Positions 36,886 to 46,006 of a stretch of 64,000 nucleotides of DNA are shown one piece after another. Every line of letters starts with the position of its first letter. Position 1 is the stretch's first letter. Position numbers and translations under genes: made by a program. Source of the stretch: Sporosarcina ureae DSM 2281 (GTDB lineage: Bacteria > Bacillota > Bacilli > Bacillales_A > Planococcaceae); the NCBI RefSeq assembly GCF_000425545.1, contig NZ_AUDQ01000002.1, forward strand, positions 1-64,000, read 5' to 3'. The notes under the pieces are model-generated. The model did not search any database, was not told the origin of the DNA, and was given only the letters and a program-made list of their open reading frames with translations.

Positions 36886-38118
36886 TTGTATTCTGAAATT
36901 CTTGGAAATGAACATGAAAAGCATGAAAAAATCATCGGCACATTAGGGAAACGATTCACTACATATGGCTATAAGCGAATTAAAACATCCGCATTTGAAC
37001 AATATGATTTGTATTCTAATGTCCGTACTTCAATCAATCAAAACGAAATGATCAAGGTGATTGACTATACCGGCGAAGTACTCGTATTACGCCCGGATGT
37101 AACGATACCATTGACACAGCAACTCGTACAGTTGAATGATAATTTACCCGAAGAAATGCGTTATTATTATGTGCAAGAAGTCTTTAGGCAGACGTTCCAG
37201 GAAAATGAACGTATCGGTAAAACACAGGCGGGAGTCGAGTTCTATTGCAAAAGTTCACCCGCATCAGATGCTGAAACAATTATGCTTGCATGTCACGCAT
37301 TACGAGACGTTGGTTTTACAGATGTGAAAATCGAAATTGGTTATGCTGGTTTCTTTAATGAATTAATTGCGGACTCTGATATTACTGCAGAACAAACTGC
37401 GGAACTCAAGACGTTGATTCAAGCAAAAAACGTCGTGGAAATAGGTCCGTTCTTACAGCGATTGTCTATAGACCCTTCTATTAAAGAAGTACTCGAGCAA
37501 TTACCTCTATTATACGGTGCACCTGAAGTTGTGTTTGAAAGACTACAAAACTTACAGGTTAGTGAATCGGCACAGGATGCGATCAAATATTTACAGCGAA
37601 CATGCGATATCGTCGAACTATACGGCTTGAAGAAGCACATCGTCATCGATCTCGGCTTGATTAACCACATGGGGTATTACTCGGGAATCATTTTCCAAGG
37701 CTATGTTGAGAATTTCGGCAAGCCCGTATTGATGGGCGGCCGCTATGACGCATTAAGCGAAGAGTTTGGAATGAAATTACCGGCAATTGGTTTTGCATGT
37801 GAAATCGAATCATTAGTAAAAGCTTCATCTACTAGAGAAAAGAAGGAACGATATAGTATCGATGTGACTGTAATATATGAAGAAAGCCGCATTAAATACG
37901 CAATCGATATTACGAATGAGTTGAGAGAGCGTGACTATCGTGTAATTTCTAAACCTATGAAAGATGCGGAACATCAGACAGACAGTCTCTACACGATTCA
38001 ATTAACAGAACAGCAAAACAATCTAGTAGATCAAGAAGAAATGAAAGAGTTCATCGACTTCAAACAATTGCTTGATTTGATCGCAAGCAAGAAAGGGGTA
38101 CCTGAATGGATTATCTAA
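36886..38118 (+). CDS. hisZ: ATP phosphoribosyltransferase regulatory subunit
   Basis: A class II tRNA-synthetase-like protein that activates short-form HisG and mediates feedback by histidine. Of its 410 residues, the N-terminal 320 form the HisRS-like core (LRPDVTIPLTQQL, YYVQEVFRQTFQE, the motif 3-like MGGRYDALSEEFG). A start at TTG (36886) is preceded by AAAGGCGG at a somewhat long distance, and no in-frame ATG fits. It overlaps hisG by 13 bases. Confidence 0.93.
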   Translation: MYSEILGNEHEKHEKIIGTLGKRFTTYGYKRIKTSAFEQYDLYSNVRTSINQNEMIKVIDYTGEVLVLRPDVTIPLTQQLVQLNDNLPEEMRYYYVQEVFRQTFQENERIGKTQAGVEFYCKSSPASDAETIMLACHALRDVGFTDVKIEIGYAGFFNELIADSDITAEQTAELKTLIQAKNVVEIGPFLQRLSIDPSIKEVLEQLPLLYGAPEVVFERLQNLQVSESAQDAIKYLQRTCDIVELYGLKKHIVIDLGLINHMGYYSGIIFQGYVENFGKPVLMGGRYDALSEEFGMKLPAIGFACEIESLVKASSTREKKERYSIDVTVIYEESRIKYAIDITNELRERDYRVISKPMKDAEHQTDSLYTIQLTEQQNNLVDQEEMKEFIDFKQLLDLIASKKGVPEWII

Positions 38119-38741
38119 CAGTAGCAATGGCAAAAGGACGAACAGCTGAACGGGCGATGAAGTTTCTAGAGAAATCAGATGTGCATTTCTCAGAATTTAC
38201 GGATGAAAGCCGGAAGCTGGTCATTTATGATGATAAACAAAAGATCAAATTAATTTTTGTCAAAGCAGTAGACGTTCCAGTGTATGTTGAAAAAGGCGCA
38301 GCGGACGTAGGAATTGTGGGGAAAGATGTCATGATGGAAGATCCTCGTGATGTCTATGAATTACTGGACTTAGGAATTGGGCGTTGTAAGCTGGCGGTGG
38401 CGGGATATCCCGATACACCAATTGAAAACATACCATTTCTGACAGTCGCTTCAAAATATCCATTAGTTGCGAAAGAGTTTTTTGACAAAAAAGGTATCCG
38501 TACAGAAATGATTAAATTGAATGGATCGATTGAACTCGCGCCTTTGATCGGCATGTCAGATGTTATTGTCGATATCGTCGAAACGGGTACAACATTAAAA
38601 GAAAATGGACTCGTCGTCTTGCAAGAGATGGCAGATGTTAGTGCCCGTTTAATAGTCAACAAAGCGAGTTATGCTACGAAAACTGAAGATATCCAGCAGT
38701 TCATTAAAGATATGAAGGAAGGCTTGGGGGTGCGTTCATGA
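38106..38741 (+). CDS. hisG: ATP phosphoribosyltransferase, short form
   Basis: First enzyme of histidine synthesis, joining ATP and PRPP. The 211-residue length is the short form that lacks the C-terminal regulatory domain and needs HisZ, which is encoded just upstream. Markers: VAMAKGRTAERA, GIVGKDVMMED, GLGRCKLAVAG-like region (LGIGRCKLAVAG) and the PRPP loop VDIVETGTTLKENGL. It overlaps hisZ by 13 bases and hisD by 4. Confidence 0.95.
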   Translation: MDYLTVAMAKGRTAERAMKFLEKSDVHFSEFTDESRKLVIYDDKQKIKLIFVKAVDVPVYVEKGAADVGIVGKDVMMEDPRDVYELLDLGIGRCKLAVAGYPDTPIENIPFLTVASKYPLVAKEFFDKKGIRTEMIKLNGSIELAPLIGMSDVIVDIVETGTTLKENGLVVLQEMADVSARLIVNKASYATKTEDIQQFIKDMKEGLGVRS

Positions 38742-40018
38742 AGATCATACGTGGAGCTGAATTCACAGAAGAGCTACTAAGACGCAATGATTCCAATCAA
38801 ACAGATTTGGAATTTGATCGCAATGTCTTATCGATCATTGACCAGGTTCGTTCCGAGGGCGATCAAGCAGTTCTAAATTTCACTGAACGTTTTGACGGCG
38901 TGAAGCTAGATAACTTGATTGTCACAGAAGAAGAAATTAATGAAGCGGAACAAGCAGTTACAGATGATTTCTACCGTGCATTGCGCTCAGCAAAAGAGCG
39001 TATCACGACCTATCACGAGGCGCAAAAAGAGCAATCATGGTTCTTAAATCCGAATGAAGGGATCATGCTCGGTCAGAAAGTAACACCAATCGACAGTGTA
39101 GGACTTTATGTACCGGGCGGAAAAGCAGCCTATCCGTCGACGGTCTTAATGAATGCATTGCCAGCTAAAATTGCAGGAGTTGGACGAATCTCCATGGTGA
39201 CTCCACCTCAACGTGATGGCAAGATTAATCCCTATGTTTTAGTTGCAGCAAAAGAAGCGGGTGTAGATCGAATCTATAAAGTAGGTGGGGCACAAGCGAT
39301 AGCTGCTCTAGCGTATGGTACAGAGACAATTGAAAAAGTCGTCAAAATCACGGGCCCAGGTAATGCATACGTTGCAAGAGCGAAAAAGTGGGTGTTCGGT
39401 GATGTAGCGATCGATATGATTGCTGGACCAAGTGAAATTTGTGTCGTAGCCGATGCTCATACGAATCCTATTTATGCAGCAGCAGATTTGTTGTCCCAAG
39501 CAGAGCACGATGAGCGCGCGGCTGCAGTGTGCATCACAACAAGTGAAGCATTTGCGGCTGAGCTCTCCAAAGAAGTAGAACGTCAACTAGCTGAACTCGA
39601 TCGTAAAGAAATCGCAACACAGTCTATAGAGCAATTTGGACGTATCATTATAGTCGACTCATTAGAGGAAGCATTTGATATAGTGAATCGTTTAGCACCA
39701 GAACATTTGGAGCTCATGATTGATCAGCCTATGGAGCACTTGGCAGCGATACGAAATGCAGGAGCAATCTTCCTAGGGCAACATTCACCCGAAGCTTTGG
39801 GTGACTATATGGCTGGACCGAATCACACATTACCGACGAGTGGAACAGCAGCGTTCTCTTCTCCATTAGGTGTGTATGATTTCATGAAAAAGTCGAGTAT
39901 TATCTATTATTCCGAGAACGCTTTGGCAGAAGTGGCAGATGACGTCATTACTCTAGCAGATGCTGAACAATTAACAGGCCATGCCAACTCGATAAAAGTA
40001 CGAAAGGCAGGATACTAA
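38738..40018 (+). CDS. hisD: Histidinol dehydrogenase
   Basis: Zinc enzyme that oxidises histidinol twice to histidine with NAD. 426 residues. Recognised motifs are YVPGGKAAYPSTVLM (about 123), VGGAQAIAALAYGTE (about 185), GPGNAYVARAKKWVFG, DMIAGPSEICVVAD and the zinc/catalytic region LLSQAEHDERAAAV. Start and stop overlap both neighbours (ATGA with hisG; shared base with hisB), showing a compact operon. Confidence 0.96.
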   Translation: MKIIRGAEFTEELLRRNDSNQTDLEFDRNVLSIIDQVRSEGDQAVLNFTERFDGVKLDNLIVTEEEINEAEQAVTDDFYRALRSAKERITTYHEAQKEQSWFLNPNEGIMLGQKVTPIDSVGLYVPGGKAAYPSTVLMNALPAKIAGVGRISMVTPPQRDGKINPYVLVAAKEAGVDRIYKVGGAQAIAALAYGTETIEKVVKITGPGNAYVARAKKWVFGDVAIDMIAGPSEICVVADAHTNPIYAAADLLSQAEHDERAAAVCITTSEAFAAELSKEVERQLAELDRKEIATQSIEQFGRIIIVDSLEEAFDIVNRLAPEHLELMIDQPMEHLAAIRNAGAIFLGQHSPEALGDYMAGPNHTLPTSGTAAFSSPLGVYDFMKKSSIIYYSENALAEVADDVITLADAEQLTGHANSIKVRKAGY

Positions 40019-40602
40019 TGCGTAAACAACAACTAACACGTAAGACAGGTGAAACATCTATTGAAATGGACTTTTCGTTAGATGGCACGGGAGAGACGAA
40101 TATCCACACTGGCGTTGGTTTCTTTGACCATATGCTGACGGCATTCGCAAAACACGGACGTTTTGATCTATCCGTAGCATGTGATGGTGACATTGAAGTG
40201 GACCAACACCATTCCGTCGAAGACATCGGTATTGTACTTGGACAACTATTCAACCGATGTATCGGGACAAAAGAAGGAATAGAACGCTTTGCCTTAGTTT
40301 CCACACCAATGGACGAAGCACTATCCACTGCATCCATTGATATCAGCGGTCGTTCATTCCTTGTTTTTAACGTAGATGGAATGAAAGATAAGGTAGGAGA
40401 ATTCGACACAGAACTAGTCGAAGAGTTCTTCCTAGCGTTCACAAACAACGCCAAAATCACATTACACATCAACTTGAACTACGGAAAGAACACACACCAT
40501 ATTATAGAATCCGTATTCAAAAGCTTCGGCCGCGCCTTACGCGTAGCCAGCACCATCAACCCAGAAATAAAAGGCATTCCTTCTACAAAAGGGTCTTTGT
40601 AA
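40018..40602 (+). CDS. hisB: Imidazoleglycerol-phosphate dehydratase
   Basis: Manganese-dependent dehydratase, monofunctional at 194 residues. Metal-binding repeats HHSVEDIGI (about 64) and HHIIESVFKSFGRALR (about 160) are clear, as are FFDHMLTAFAKHG and the C-terminal IPSTKGSL. The final third of the gene uses many C-ending codons (AAC, ATC, TTC, GCC), in contrast to the first half. The next his gene is expected to be hisH, but a GC-rich element follows instead. Confidence 0.96.
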   Translation: MRKQQLTRKTGETSIEMDFSLDGTGETNIHTGVGFFDHMLTAFAKHGRFDLSVACDGDIEVDQHHSVEDIGIVLGQLFNRCIGTKEGIERFALVSTPMDEALSTASIDISGRSFLVFNVDGMKDKVGEFDTELVEEFFLAFTNNAKITLHINLNYGKNTHHIIESVFKSFGRALRVASTINPEIKGIPSTKGSL

Positions 40603-40899
40603 TAGACTTTCACAGTTTGATATTTACTGTGGATTAACTGTGATAACAATTTACTAGTTGATCGGAGTGCAAGGCGGCGACTCGGGGAGGATCAGCCCGA
40701 CAGGTGAGACAACCAAAGGGAGCGAGAGCCGTCACGAAGAACGGCTTTTGCGAGTAAAAGCGAAGCGTTAGGAGCATATCTTTGCACTAGCGACCTGGTT
40801 GGCTCACCGCGGGCCCTCCCGAACGCGTCCGCCTGGAACGCAGATCAACGGTACCAATGGATTTTTAATGATTATTTCATTTATTAGGAGGACTAGTTG
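40603..40899. other. hisB-hisA gap where hisH is missing
   Basis: This 297-bp space holds no coding sequence: no glutaminase motif (such as the GVCLGMQ nucleophile region) is found in any frame. It contains the GC-rich dispersed element at 40657-40849 and the hisA SD (AGGAGG, 40885-40890). Confidence 0.8.
40657..40849. repeat. GC-rich dispersed intergenic element with imperfect terminal inverted repeats
   Basis: A 193-bp segment much richer in G+C than its surroundings. It starts GTTGATCGGAGTGCAAGGCGG and ends CCGCCTGGAACGCAGATCAAC, which are inverted copies with mismatches (GTTGATC and AGGCGG retained). I recognise the style (AAGGCGGCGACTC..., GGCTCACCGCGGGCCC..., CGTCCGCCTGGA) as an intergenic repeat family scattered in Bacillales genomes. 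No ORF. A short GCCGT/ACGGC-TTTT hairpin (40728-40749) lies inside. No clear target duplication flanks it. Confidence 0.75.
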
Positions 40900-41625
40900 A
40901 TGATTTTATTCCCAGCAATCGACATTAGAGACGGCAAATGTGTTCGCCTCATCCAAGGTGACTACGCACAAGAAATAATCTACAATGACTCACCAACCAA
41001 CATGGCACAAGAATGGCAAAACCAAGGAGCCGAGTACATACACGTCGTAGACTTAGACGGCGCCAAAACAGGAAACTCCGCCAACAAACAAGCCATCGAA
41101 GCCATCGCAAAATCAGTTAGCGTACCCGTTCAAGTAGGCGGCGGAATTCGAAACATGGAAATTGTCGACTCGCATATCGAAAACGGTGTTGCACGTGTCA
41201 TTATCGGCACTGCAGCGATCCAAGACCCTGACTTTTTGAAGAAGGCCGTTGAAAAATACGGTGACAAAATTGCTGTCTCAATCGACGCGCGTAACGGCTT
41301 AGTTGCAACTGACGGTTGGACAGAAACAAGTGACGTCAAAGCAGTTGATTTATTGCAGGACTTAGCGGAAATTGGCGTCAAAACAGTTGTCTATACAGAC
41401 ATCATGAAAGACGGCATGCTTCAGGGGCCAAACTTTGAAGAACTGAAAATAATGGATGACGCGTCTTCGATCGATATCATCGCATCAGGTGGTGTATCGA
41501 CAGAAGAGGACATTAAGAGACTTGCTGCTGAAGACATGTACGGCGCTATTATTGGCAAAGCATTATATGAAGGCAATCTATCCTTAAAAAAACTATTGGG
41601 GGACGACAGTCATGTCAACAACTAA
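40900..41625 (+). CDS. hisA: ProFAR isomerase (phosphoribosylformimino-AICAR-P isomerase)
   Basis: A 241-residue beta/alpha barrel. Catalytic Asp in FPAIDIRDGKCVRL (about 8) and second Asp in VVYTDIMKDGM (about 167), with phosphate-binding VQVGGGIR and IASGGVST. The first 230 bases are strongly biased to C- and A-ending codons, like the end of hisB, and the bias fades downstream. The ATG at 40900 follows AGGAGG by nine bases. It overlaps hisF by 14 bases. Confidence 0.96.
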   Translation: MILFPAIDIRDGKCVRLIQGDYAQEIIYNDSPTNMAQEWQNQGAEYIHVVDLDGAKTGNSANKQAIEAIAKSVSVPVQVGGGIRNMEIVDSHIENGVARVIIGTAAIQDPDFLKKAVEKYGDKIAVSIDARNGLVATDGWTETSDVKAVDLLQDLAEIGVKTVVYTDIMKDGMLQGPNFEELKIMDDASSIDIIASGGVSTEEDIKRLAAEDMYGAIIGKALYEGNLSLKKLLGDDSHVNN

Positions 41626-42376
41626 AAAGATCATTCCGTGTTTAGACGTAGATAATCGTAAAGTTGTAAAAGGAAAGAAATTTCTAGACGTACAGGAAGT
41701 GGCAGATCCCCTTACATTAGCAAAAAAATATGTCGCGGACGGCGCAGATGAACTCGTCTTCTATGACATCTCCGCATCGACGAAAAATCGTGGTATGTTC
41801 CTCGATTTAATTGAGGAAATTGCAAAAGAAGTACCGATTCCTTTCATCGTAGGCGGAGGAATTCGTACGCTCGAAGATGTGGACAAAGTATTTGAACTGG
41901 GTGGTAACAAAGTCTCCATCAATAGTGCAGCTTTGACAAATCCGGAACTAATTAAAGAAGTAGCAGATAAATACGGATCAGAGCGTGTAATGTTATCAAT
42001 GGATGTTCGTCAAGAAGGCGAAAACAAGTGGTCGGTTTATGCAAAAGGTGGTATGGAAGAAACAGGGATCGATGCGATTGAATGGGCGAAGAAAATGGAA
42101 GCACTTGGCGCTGGTGAGCTAGTCGTCAATAGTGTGGACGAAGATGGCGTCAAAGACGGTTATAATCTTGCACTCAACCGCGCTATGGCTGAAGCTGTCA
42201 ATATTCCAATCATCGCAAGTGGTGGCGCAGGAAAACCCGAACACTTTAAAGAGGTATTGACAGAAGGAAAAGCAGATGCAGCTCTGGCCGCTTCCGTATT
42301 CCACTTCAATGAAATCAATATTCGAGACTTGAAAAATTACTTAGCAGAAGAAAATATTGCAGTTAGGAATGACTAA
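41612..42376 (+). CDS. hisF: Imidazole glycerol phosphate synthase, cyclase subunit
   Basis: A 254-residue barrel that cyclises PRFAR using ammonia normally delivered by HisH. Catalytic Asp in [17 protein letters not shown] (about 12) and [11 protein letters not shown] near the C-terminus are present; the second Asp lies in [16 protein letters not shown] (about 172). The partner glutaminase hisH is not in this operon. The enzyme may therefore work with free ammonia or with a HisH encoded elsewhere. Confidence 0.96.
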   Translation: MSTTKKIIPCLDVDNRKVVKGKKFLDVQEVADPLTLAKKYVADGADELVFYDISASTKNRGMFLDLIEEIAKEVPIPFIVGGGIRTLEDVDKVFELGGNKVSINSAALTNPELIKEVADKYGSERVMLSMDVRQEGENKWSVYAKGGMEETGIDAIEWAKKMEALGAGELVVNSVDEDGVKDGYNLALNRAMAEAVNIPIIASGGAGKPEHFKEVLTEGKADAALAASVFHFNEINIRDLKNYLAEENIAVRND

Positions 42377-42377
42377 A

Positions 42378-43019
42378 ATGACACTAGACATCAATGCATT
42401 ACAATTCGACGACAAAGGTCTAATCCCTGCGGTTGTACAAGACGATCGCACAGGCGAAGTCTTAATGCTTGCTTACATGAATAAAGAATCTATTGAAAAG
42501 ACGCTAGAAACAAATGAAACATGGTTTTATAGCCGCTCAAGACAGGAACTCTGGAATAAAGGTGCAACATCCGGAAATACACAGCAAGTACAACGTATAT
42601 CTGTAGACTGCGATCAAGATACATTGCTAGTTCAAGTTACACCAAAAGGTCCGGCGTGTCACACAGGCGAGAAAACTTGCTTCTTCACAACGGTAATGGA
42701 AAAAGAAGAATCATTACGTGAAGTTGTCTATGAAGTAATCGACGAAATCGCAGATCGCAAAGCGAATCCGATAGATGGTTCGTATACGACGTATTTATTT
42801 AACGAAGGTATCGACAAAGTATTGAAAAAAGTCGGAGAGGAATCTACAGAAGTCGTAATTGGCGCAAAAAATGCTGATAAAGAAGAAGTGTCCAATGAAA
42901 TTGCAGACCTAGTCTACCATACACTTGTATTGATGAATATTCTTGACGTCGATCTAACGGATGTTCAGCAAGTGTTACGTGAAAGACGACCGAAAAAGGA
43001 AGTGCCACGCAATGAGTAG
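42378..43019 (+). CDS. hisIE: Bifunctional phosphoribosyl-AMP cyclohydrolase / phosphoribosyl-ATP pyrophosphatase
   Basis: Performs the second and third steps of the pathway. The 213-residue fusion has the HisI domain first ([48 protein letters not shown] metal ligands), then HisE ([27 protein letters not shown]). The ATG at 42378 is best placed after TTAGGA; an ATG at 42369 would overlap that SD. It overlaps hisC by eight bases. Confidence 0.95.
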   Translation: MTLDINALQFDDKGLIPAVVQDDRTGEVLMLAYMNKESIEKTLETNETWFYSRSRQELWNKGATSGNTQQVQRISVDCDQDTLLVQVTPKGPACHTGEKTCFFTTVMEKEESLREVVYEVIDEIADRKANPIDGSYTTYLFNEGIDKVLKKVGEESTEVVIGAKNADKEEVSNEIADLVYHTLVLMNILDVDLTDVQQVLRERRPKKEVPRNE

Positions 43020-44073
43020 ATTTCTGAGCACTGTTGCGCGCCGTACAGAACCTTATGTTCCGGGTGAGCAGTTAAATCAGCCAGATATCATTAAATTAAA
43101 TACGAATGAAAATCCATATCCACCAAGCCCTAAAGTATTAGAGGCCATTCAAGCAGAATTGAATGGTAACACGTTACAGCGCTACCCTTCACCAACAGTA
43201 GATCCATTGCGTCACGCGATAGCGGAGACGTACGGACTGACAAAAGATCATGTTTTTGTTGGTAATGGCTCTGACGAAGTACTGGCATTTTCATTCATGG
43301 CATTTTTCGAGCCAGGAAAAACTATTAAGTTTCCTGAAATTAGCTATAGCTTTTATCCAGTCTATTCCAAGCTATTTAATATTTCATTCGAAAAAGTACC
43401 ATTAAATGCTGATTTCACATTACCCAAAAAGCAATTCTATAATTCACCAGGCGGCGTCATTCTACCAAACCCAAATGCACCAACAAGTATTTATGCTGAG
43501 TTGGATGTAATTGAAGACATTTTGCGAAACAATCAGGATCAAGTAGTCATTATTGATGAAGCGTATATTGATTTTGCAGGTCCGTCTGCGATGAAACTGA
43601 TTGATCGCTATCCAAATTTACTTGTAATTCAAACCACGTCTAAATCTCGTGCACTCGCTGGATTGCGTGTCGGATTCGCACTTGGACAGCCTGAATTGAT
43701 TGCTGGATTGACGCGCATCAAAGATTCATTCAACTCGTACACGATTGATCGTTTAGCTATGGCGGGGGCTACTGCTGCATTTGTAGATCATGCGTACTTC
43801 TCGGAAAGTATTAATAAAGTTATTCGCACACGTGAATCTACAGTCCATACTTTAGAAGAATTAGGATTTGAAGTTCTTCCTTCGGATGCAAACTTCGTCT
43901 TTGTAAAACCTCTGCATAAGGACGCAAAAGTGTTATATCAACAATTAAAAAACCGTGGAATTTTAGTCCGTCACTTTGATCAAGCGGACATTCGTGAGTA
44001 TTTACGTATTTCCATCGGTACAGACGAACAGATGAATACGCTGTTTGAAGTGCTTAAACAACTTACTAAATGA
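43012..44073 (+). CDS. hisC: Histidinol-phosphate aminotransferase
   Basis: PLP enzyme for transamination of imidazole acetol phosphate, often also aromatic amino acids in Bacillales. 353 residues, fold type I. Markers are [13 protein letters not shown] (about 27), [12 protein letters not shown] (about 83), [11 protein letters not shown] (about 182), the PLP lysine in [16 protein letters not shown] (about 216) and [12 protein letters not shown]. The start at 43012 is inside the end of hisIE with SD AGGAAG. It is the last gene of the operon and is followed by a terminator. Confidence 0.95.
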   Translation: MSRFLSTVARRTEPYVPGEQLNQPDIIKLNTNENPYPPSPKVLEAIQAELNGNTLQRYPSPTVDPLRHAIAETYGLTKDHVFVGNGSDEVLAFSFMAFFEPGKTIKFPEISYSFYPVYSKLFNISFEKVPLNADFTLPKKQFYNSPGGVILPNPNAPTSIYAELDVIEDILRNNQDQVVIIDEAYIDFAGPSAMKLIDRYPNLLVIQTTSKSRALAGLRVGFALGQPELIAGLTRIKDSFNSYTIDRLAMAGATAAFVDHAYFSESINKVIRTRESTVHTLEELGFEVLPSDANFVFVKPLHKDAKVLYQQLKNRGILVRHFDQADIREYLRISIGTDEQMNTLFEVLKQLTK

Positions 44074-44084
44074 ATAAATCGATC

Positions 44085-44115
44085 AAAAGCCATTCGATAC
44101 TGAATGGCTTTTTCT
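44085..44115 (+). terminator. Terminator of the his operon
   Basis: A stem AAAAGCCATTC/GAATGGCTTTT with a six-base loop and T-run. Confidence 0.88.
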
Positions 44116-44231
44116 CTGCATTAATGTATACGAAGTAGCATAAAGCCTTGTGAAATTAGCTTTTGTGACAAAGCACAGGACATACAATCAATGTATATGT
44201 ATACAAAATCGTGTATTTTAAACTTTTTCTA

Positions 44232-44260
44232 TTGTATTTTTATACATGTTGGCTTATAAT
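44232..44260 (+). promoter_or_regulatory. Sigma-A promoter of the cDPG synthetase-like gene
   Basis: TTGTAT (44232-44237), a 17-base spacer and a perfect TATAAT (44255-44260). Confidence 0.75.
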
Positions 44261-44293
44261 AATAGAAAGAAGCTTGATTGGAGAGATGAATTT

Positions 44294-45646
44294 ATGAAAA
44301 CTAAAAATATAATCATTATTGGTGCAGCAGGAAGAGACTTCCACAATTTCAATACATACTACCGTGGTAAAGAGGAATACAATGTCGTAGCATTTACAGC
44401 TACGCAAATCCCGGATATCGATGGACGTAAATATCCAACTGAATTAGCCGGTGAATTGTATCCTGAAGGAATTCCTATTTATTCACAAGATCAACTACCT
44501 GAGTTGATTAAAGAACTAGAAGTAGATGAATGTGTATTCTCTTATAGTGACCTTAGTTACGAAAAAGTTATGGGGATTGGTGCGATTGTAAACTCGGCAG
44601 GCGCTAACTTTACACTACTTGGGTCAAAAGCAACGATGATCAAAAGTAATAAACCAGTTATTTCTGTTTGTGCAGTGAGAACAGGAACAGGGAAGAGCCA
44701 AACATCACGTAAAATCATCGAAACATTACTCGAGCATGATTTGAAAGTAGTAGCGATCCGTCATCCAATGCCTTATGGCGACTTGGCTGAACAGCGTGTA
44801 CAACGTTATGCAACAGTAGAAGATTTCAAAAAACATAAATGTACGATTGAAGAAATGGAAGAATATGAGCCACACGTTGACCGTGGAAATATCATCTATG
44901 CAGGTGTAGATTACCAAGATATTCTAGACGCTGCTGAAAATGATCCAGACGGCTGTGACGTAATTCTTTGGGATGGCGGGAACAACGACTTTTCATTCTA
45001 CGAGCCAGACTTGGCAATTACAGTTCTTGATCCGCATCGTCCTGGCCATGAGTTGAAATACTATCCAGGTGAAGTTTGCTTGCGTACAACAGATGTATCA
45101 ATTATAAATAAAATTGACAGTGCATCTGAAGAAGCAATTCAGACGGTCGAAAACAATATTAAATTTGCGGCACCAAATAGCACAATTATTAAAGCTGAAT
45201 CCAAAATCTCTGTAGATAATCCCGAAATTATTAAAGGCAAGCGCGTGCTAATTGTTGAAGATGGACCGACATTGACTCACGGTGAAATGAAACTGGGTGC
45301 AGGTGTAATTGCAGCACAGCGTCTAGGTGCAGCTGAGATTGTCGACCCACGTCCATATGCGGTAGGAAGCTTGATTACAACTTTCGATAAGTATCAGCAC
45401 ATCGAAAATATCTTACCGGCAATGGGATACGGCGAAGAGCAGTTGAAAGATTTGGAAGCGACGATCAATGCAGCTGATGTAGATGCAGTCATTATCGGTA
45501 CACCTATGGATCTTTCACGTGTCATCAACATCAACAAGCCTTGTACACGAGTCTATTATGACTTGGATGAAATCGGAACACCAAATCTTGAGTCAGTTCT
45601 TACAGATTTCATCAAAGAGCATAATCTTACTGCAACAAATGTGTAA
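44294..45646 (+). CDS. Cyclic 2,3-diphosphoglycerate synthetase-like P-loop protein (COG2403)
   Basis: A 450-residue protein. The N-terminal part (IIIIGAAGRDFHNFNTYYR) resembles a nucleotide-binding domain. A P-loop follows in CAVRTGTGKSQTSRKI (about 130-145), and a C-terminal region reads LIVEDGPTLTHGEMKLGAG. This is the family of archaeal cyclic 2,3-diphosphoglycerate synthetase, which makes the thermoprotectant from 2,3-diphosphoglycerate and ATP. Bacterial members are annotated only as predicted GTPases, and whether they make cDPG is unknown. The ATG at 44294 has SD GGAGAG; monocistronic. Confidence 0.8.
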   Translation: MKTKNIIIIGAAGRDFHNFNTYYRGKEEYNVVAFTATQIPDIDGRKYPTELAGELYPEGIPIYSQDQLPELIKELEVDECVFSYSDLSYEKVMGIGAIVNSAGANFTLLGSKATMIKSNKPVISVCAVRTGTGKSQTSRKIIETLLEHDLKVVAIRHPMPYGDLAEQRVQRYATVEDFKKHKCTIEEMEEYEPHVDRGNIIYAGVDYQDILDAAENDPDGCDVILWDGGNNDFSFYEPDLAITVLDPHRPGHELKYYPGEVCLRTTDVSIINKIDSASEEAIQTVENNIKFAAPNSTIIKAESKISVDNPEIIKGKRVLIVEDGPTLTHGEMKLGAGVIAAQRLGAAEIVDPRPYAVGSLITTFDKYQHIENILPAMGYGEEQLKDLEATINAADVDAVIIGTPMDLSRVININKPCTRVYYDLDEIGTPNLESVLTDFIKEHNLTATNV

Positions 45647-45663
45647 GAATAGATAACTTATCC

Positions 45664-45706
45664 AGCACCTGTCTCGAATGGAAATTCGTCTGCAGGTGCT
45701 TTTTTC
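45664..45706 (+). terminator. Terminator of the cDPG synthetase-like gene
   Basis: A stem AGCACCTG/CAGGTGCT with an inner CGAAT/ATTCG hairpin and six Ts. Confidence 0.85.
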
Positions 45707-45743
45707 TGATATACTACAGGTAGGACAGTAAGGAGGTAGTAAC

Positions 45744-45926
45744 TTGTTTAATTCAAAAATCATTGATCTCGTCATTGGTCTGGTGATGGCGTATTTTGCA
45801 TATGACCGAATCGCTACAGGACATACCGGAATGGGAATATTCTTCGTTGTGCTTGCGGCATTGAATCTATTGGCATTTTTCCTGAAACTTAGAACTGACA
45901 AAAACGTTCAGCAAAAACCACTATAA
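45744..45926 (+). CDS. Small two-helix membrane protein
   Basis: A 60-residue protein with two hydrophobic segments (about 8-22 and 30-47) and a basic tail (KLRTDKNVQQKP). The start is TTG, seven bases after a strong AAGGAGG SD, which supports expression. No family recognised. It lies between a terminator and the RlmN-family gene. Confidence 0.65.
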   Translation: MFNSKIIDLVIGLVMAYFAYDRIATGHTGMGIFFVVLAALNLLAFFLKLRTDKNVQQKPL

Positions 45927-46006
45927 AACGAATCAGTTGTTCCTTTAACCGGATTCTTGTAGTATAATAAAAAGATTGTAATTTTTGAAATGAGGCTAGA
46001 AATCAC

